Assembly (NCBI GenBank): GCA_012729815.1
Contig: JAAYCJ010000321.1
Span: 1-42,200 of the forward strand
Direction: 5' to 3'
DNA from: Phycisphaerae bacterium
Lineage (GTDB): Bacteria; Planctomycetota; Phycisphaerae; JAAYCJ01
Length of the DNA: 42,200 nucleotides
The notes under the pieces were generated by a model. The model made no database searches. It had not been told where the DNA came from and worked only from the letters and a program-made list of their open reading frames with translations. Each line of letters begins with the position of its first letter. The first letter of the stretch is position 1. This document shows, piece by piece, positions 39,161-42,200 of this stretch. Made by a program: the position numbers and the translations under genes.

Positions 39161-39187
39161 GTCACTCCGTCCGTCCGGCTGTAGGAT
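39159..39187 (+). promoter_or_regulatory. Putative promoter of the PIG-L/NagB-like pair
   Basis: TTGTCA (39159-39164), 17-bp spacer, TAGGAT (39182-39187); leader about 70 nt to the ATG at 39263. Confidence 0.6.
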
Positions 39188-39262
39188 GGTCCTTCCAAAA
39201 TCGGCCCGGCACGTGGCCGGAGTTGGACTACGCCGTAACGTGCCTTTACAGGACTTTGACCT

Positions 39263-40072
39263 ATGGCTAAACGCGTCTTCGCCGTCGCCGCCCACCCCGA
39301 CGACATCGAGTTCATGATGGGCGGAACCTTCATCCTCCTCGGCCAGGCCGGCTACGAGCTGCACTACATGACCGTCGCCAACGGCTCATGCGGCACCGCC
39401 GTCCTCAGCCGCGACCAAATCGTCGCCACCCGCACCGAGGAATCCCGACAGGCCGCCAACTCCGTCGGCGCCCACTACCACCCGCCCCTCGTCGACGACC
39501 TGGACATCTACTACGACCGCGACCTGGTCTCCAAACTCTGCGCCATCGTCCGCAAAATCGACCCGCAGATCATCCTCCTCCAGTCGCCCCAGGACTACAT
39601 GGAGGACCACATGAACTCCTCCCGCCTCATGGTCACCGCCGCCTTCTGCCGCAACATCAAGAACTTCCCCACCGACCCGCCGACCCCTCCCGTGACCGGC
39701 GAAGTCGCCCTCTACCACGCCCTCCCCTACGGCCTCTGCGATCAGCTCCGCAACCCCATCAAGGCCGAAATGTACGTCGACGTCCAGTCCGTCCTCGACA
39801 AAAAACGCGACATGCTCGCCTGCCACAGGTCGCAGAAGGAATGGCTCGACCACTCCCAGCGACTCGACTCCTACCTGACCACCATGACCGAAATGACCGC
39901 CCGCATGGGAGCCCAGTCCGGCCGATTCAAATACGCCGAAGGCTGGCGGCGGCACTCGCACCTCGGCTTCGCCGATGAAGACTTCGACCCGCTCCGCGAA
40001 ACCCTCGCAGGAAAGGTCCTCTACACCACTTCCACTCGTTCCAAAGGAGGCAACTCATGGCAAGGCCAATAA
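39263..40072 (+). CDS. PIG-L family N-acetylsugar deacetylase
   Basis: 269 residues of the PIG-L/LmbE family, zinc enzymes removing acetyl from N-acetylglucosamine derivatives. The zinc motif is [15 protein letters not shown] (AHPDD, H11, D13, D14 region) near the N-terminus, and [14 protein letters not shown] (about 113-126) supplies the third His ligand. [17 protein letters not shown] is the conserved helix after the first motif. The start has AGGA 9 nt upstream. Its last 16 bases overlap the start of the NagB-like gene, whose Shine-Dalgarno (AAAGGAGG) lies inside this gene, so the two are coupled. In some Bacteroidetes and PVC bacteria NagB and PIG-L domains are fused in one chain, which supports a joint pathway: deacetylation, then deamination. 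Confidence 0.92.
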   Translation: MAKRVFAVAAHPDDIEFMMGGTFILLGQAGYELHYMTVANGSCGTAVLSRDQIVATRTEESRQAANSVGAHYHPPLVDDLDIYYDRDLVSKLCAIVRKIDPQIILLQSPQDYMEDHMNSSRLMVTAAFCRNIKNFPTDPPTPPVTGEVALYHALPYGLCDQLRNPIKAEMYVDVQSVLDKKRDMLACHRSQKEWLDHSQRLDSYLTTMTEMTARMGAQSGRFKYAEGWRRHSHLGFADEDFDPLRETLAGKVLYTTSTRSKGGNSWQGQ

Positions 40073-40986
40073 GCAAACTCGCTCCCGACTGGTGGGACTA
40101 TACCACGCTCGATCCCAAAATCCTCCACGACGCCGCCAGGCTCACCCCGCGCGACCTCCAGCAGCTCTCGCGCCCGGGCTTCAAGGTCGTCTTCTACGAC
40201 ACCCTCGAAGACTTCTACCTCGCCGAGGCCCTCGAATACATCGAAGCCTGGCGCCAGGCCTCAGCCGATCAGCCCGTCGGCGTCTGCGGACCCATCGGCC
40301 CCACCGAACAACTCCCGCTCGTCGCGCGACTCGTCAACGCCCTCGAACTCAACCTGCGCCACGCCCACTTCTGGGGCATGGACGAATGGGTCCTCGACGG
40401 CAAGGAAGTGCCCGAATCCCACCCCCTCTCCTTCGCCAAGACCGACCGCGAACTCTGCTTCAACCGCATCAATAAAAAACTCGCCATGCCCGAACCCAAC
40501 CTCCACTTCCCCAAAGCCGACCCCAAACAGTACGTCGCCTCCTGGGAAAACGCCCGCTGCGCCGTCATGCAGGGCGGACAGGGCGACATCAAGCACTGGG
40601 CCTTCAACGACCCGCTCAAACGCAAAGGCAAGTACAAGGACAACCCGCCCACGCCCCAGGAATACCTCAAGCTCAGCACCCGCGTCGTCGATCTCCACCC
40701 GGTCACCATCATGCAGAACGCCCGCACCTCCGGCGGCGGACAGATGGACCTCGTCCCCTCCCAAGCCGTCACCGTCGGACCGCTGCAAACCTGGCAGGCC
40801 GAAAAAGTCTCCATCTGGCAGGCCGGCAGCCACGACAACCCCTTTGGCATGCGACTGACCACCCTCATGATCGGCAAAAAACTCCCCGACGCAGCCGTCC
40901 CCATGTCACTCCTGGCCCTCCATCCCAACGTCCAGTTCAACTTCTACCGAGGAGGAATCGGCACCGTCGCCGTCGAAATGCACTAA
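40057..40986 (+). CDS. NagB-like glucosamine-6-phosphate deaminase homologue with altered active site
   Basis: 309 residues of the NagB/RpiA/SoIL isomerase fold. [20 protein letters not shown] is the phosphate-loop region; [23 protein letters not shown] (MDEW at 108-111) corresponds to the NagB MDEY block with the catalytic acid. [13 protein letters not shown] (174-186) lines up with the NagB GxGxDGHIAFNEP block: His143 is kept (H180), but Asp141 is Ile178 and Glu148 is Asp185. These residues belong to the ring-opening/proton-relay system, so the reaction or substrate may differ from GlcN6P to Fru6P conversion. AAAGGAGG lies 7 nt before the ATG. Overlaps the PIG-L gene by 16 nt and ends the unit. 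Confidence 0.82.
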   Translation: MARPISKLAPDWWDYTTLDPKILHDAARLTPRDLQQLSRPGFKVVFYDTLEDFYLAEALEYIEAWRQASADQPVGVCGPIGPTEQLPLVARLVNALELNLRHAHFWGMDEWVLDGKEVPESHPLSFAKTDRELCFNRINKKLAMPEPNLHFPKADPKQYVASWENARCAVMQGGQGDIKHWAFNDPLKRKGKYKDNPPTPQEYLKLSTRVVDLHPVTIMQNARTSGGGQMDLVPSQAVTVGPLQTWQAEKVSIWQAGSHDNPFGMRLTTLMIGKKLPDAAVPMSLLALHPNVQFNFYRGGIGTVAVEMH

Positions 40987-41059
40987 CGGGCCGCCTCCTG
41001 AAAACCATCGCCGACCATAGCAACGCGTGTGGGTCCGCCGCCCCGGCGGACTCCGCGCC

Positions 41060-41575
41060 TCATTCCTCCCGCCCCGCCGCGAACCCGCGAAACCCAACAA
41101 TCTCAAAAACCAACATCCCCAACGACCCACCGAGACACATCCCAAACACGATCAGCATCGCCCCAAACGGAAAAACCACCGCCGCCCCCACAGAACATCC
41201 CACCAACGGATAAAGATAAACCCGCCTAACCCGCAGCCGCCCACTCCCGCCCAACCGCGCAAACAACACCGCGCCCACATAAAACCCAAACGCCGTCACC
41301 ACCGGCGCGATAATCCACAGCAACCCGCGCAACAGCGGAGTGTGAAACGACCTCGAAACCAGAAACAAACCCATCCACCCCAAATAAAACCCAGCCCCCA
41401 ACAAAATCGAAACCACGAACCTCGGACCGGCAACCCCAAAAATGTACCTGCCTCTGCTCGTCACGAGCTGCTCCACCGAATACCACACAATCCACGAGAA
41501 ACCGGCCCCCTCCCCTGATCCACCTGATTCGCCTACCCCCTGGCTACCCGACCCCCTACCGGGCCAACTCCCCAT
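41060..41575 (-). CDS. Membrane protein of unknown function
   Basis: About 171 residues from ATG 41575, which overlaps the end of the enolase-superfamily gene by 20 nt; the true start may be later. The first 25 residues are Gly/Ser-rich. Four hydrophobic helices are visible: GPRFVVSILLGAGFYLGWMGLFLV, GLLWIIAPVVTAFGFYVGAVLFARLG, YLYPLVGCSVGAAVVFPFGAMLIVFG and LGGSLGMLVFEIVGF. I recognise no family. The plus strand here is unusually rich in A and C (the coding strand in G and T), which follows from Val/Phe/Leu-rich coding plus a local base bias. On the same strand as, and likely co-transcribed with, the enolase-like gene. Confidence 0.6.
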   Translation of the reverse strand: MGSWPGRGSGSQGVGESGGSGEGAGFSWIVWYSVEQLVTSRGRYIFGVAGPRFVVSILLGAGFYLGWMGLFLVSRSFHTPLLRGLLWIIAPVVTAFGFYVGAVLFARLGGSGRLRVRRVYLYPLVGCSVGAAVVFPFGAMLIVFGMCLGGSLGMLVFEIVGFRGFAAGREE

Positions 41576-42200
41576 AATGCTCCGACGCCTCCAGAATGCC
41601 GCCCGACCGGGCATAGAAATCCCCATCCAGATGAAATACCCCACGCTGCGGCCGCGTCCACTGAGCAGCCGCGCACGGATGAAAGCTCATCAGCTCATCC
41701 CAGCGCCGGTAGTTCTGATCGCCGTTCGTCTCGAACGCCCCGATCTTCAGCCCCGGCAGCGCCGGCAGCCGCGACGCCACATTCTTGTTCCAGTCCACCA
41801 ATATCGGCGAGACGGTCAGATCGGCACAAAAACACGGCACCCCAGCCGACCGCGCCGCCTTCGCCGTCTTCAGACTCATACTCATCGTCTTGGCGGTCGG
41901 CTTGAGCGCGATCGCCCCATACCCCAACGCGATCCGCTCCCGCGCATGCTCGTCGCTGTGCGCGCTCTCATCCGCCGCCACCATCACCCCCAGATCCGAC
42001 ACATCGACCTTGTACTCCTCCGCGAACGGCTCCTCCACCAGCACCACCCGCTCGAACGCCCCGATCCTCTTCGCGTGGTCCAACAGCCGCCGCAATCGAT
42101 CCTTGCTGTCGTACCGCCCGTTCGCGTCCAGGTAATACGCAATCCGCCCGCTGTCGGTGTACGCCGTCTCGATCCCCCCTACCGCCTCGTGGATCGCCGA
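41556..42200 (-). CDS. Enolase-superfamily (mandelate racemase/muconate lactonizing) protein, 5' end beyond window
   Basis: The last 214 residues are visible; the frame is open to the right edge and the start lies outside. It shows the enolase-superfamily C-terminal barrel pattern: IAYYLDANGRYDSKDRLRRLL with the first metal Asp (DAN), VVLVEEPFAEEY with the second metal Glu pair (EEP), GVMVAADESAHSDE with the third acid (ADES), and GAIALKPTAKTMSMSLKTAKAARSAGVPCFCADLTVSPI (KP block, in place of the usual general-base Lys-x-Lys). It ends YGELAR. Known members racemise, epimerise or dehydrate acid sugars or dipeptides. The absent N-terminal capping domain decides specificity, so no substrate is proposed. 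Confidence 0.85.
   Translation of the reverse strand, partial: SAIHEAVGGIETAYTDSGRIAYYLDANGRYDSKDRLRRLLDHAKRIGAFERVVLVEEPFAEEYKVDVSDLGVMVAADESAHSDEHARERIALGYGAIALKPTAKTMSMSLKTAKAARSAGVPCFCADLTVSPILVDWNKNVASRLPALPGLKIGAFETNGDQNYRRWDELMSFHPCAAAQWTRPQRGVFHLDGDFYARSGGILEASEHYGELAR

Noticed and set aside
37576-39333. Long minus-strand open frame (585 codons) opposite the GT-C gene.
   Set aside because: Gln/Glu/Gly-rich shadow of a GC-rich gene; the plus-strand product has clear transmembrane helices and a promoter.

Overview
The window looks like chromosomal DNA from a Planctomycetota bacterium, most likely Phycisphaerae-like. The grounds are very high GC content, exported glycoside hydrolases (GH42 with a CBM9-like front, DUF4838, a GH39-like clan GH-A enzyme, a sialate O-acetylesterase), Gfo/Idh/MocA and FAD_oxidored-type proteins, a lone prepilin-like protein beside a LacI regulator, and a DPN pentapeptide repeat in a lipoprotein. 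This is inference from gene content; no rRNA, tRNA, CRISPR array, transposase or phage gene was seen.

Layout. 1-5100 (minus strand): a fucose/arabinose isomerase-like protein cut by the left edge, citrate synthase, and a three-gene envelope cassette (lipid-A synthase N-domain protein, YdjC/ChbG deacetylase, GT2 glycosyltransferase). 5200-6780 (plus): a 35-codon relic of an FAD oxidoreductase just ahead of a full-length relative. 6780-9134 (minus): a DPN-repeat lipoprotein and a NagD-type HAD phosphatase. 9380-13153 (plus): two major facilitator proteins, the first carrying a C-terminal HEAT-repeat domain. 13210-17252 (minus): a COQ7-like diiron protein, a DUF4838 glycosidase and a Gfo/Idh/MocA oxidoreductase.

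17450-27026 (plus) is a carbohydrate-degradation region: a secreted GH42-like beta-galactosidase with a palindromic operator over its -35 box, then a run lacI - prepilin-like - GH39-like hydrolase - sialate O-acetylesterase, with overlapping or almost abutting genes. A small two-helix membrane protein gene lies between them on the other strand.

27144-37354 (minus) is an eight-gene Wzx/Wzy-type exopolysaccharide operon, in transcription order: Wzz-like protein, MurJ/Wzx-like flippase, a QueC-like PP-loop protein, polysaccharide pyruvyl transferase, Wzy-like polymerase, GT4, methyltransferase, GT4. Several stop/start overlaps tie it together. Its promoter lies back to back with that of a GT-C membrane glycosyltransferase (37540-39129). 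The right end has an overlapping PIG-L deacetylase / NagB-like pair with altered catalytic residues in the NagB-like partner, a small membrane protein, and an enolase-superfamily gene cut by the right edge.

Recognisable sigma70-type promoters (TTGnnn, 16-18 bp, TAnnAT-like) precede most transcription units and agree with the operon reading. The items I would follow first are the QueC-like protein in the polysaccharide operon, the atypical NagB-like/PIG-L pair, the LacI-prepilin-hydrolase operon with its repeat-derived leader, the MFS-HEAT fusion, and the FAD-oxidoreductase relic.
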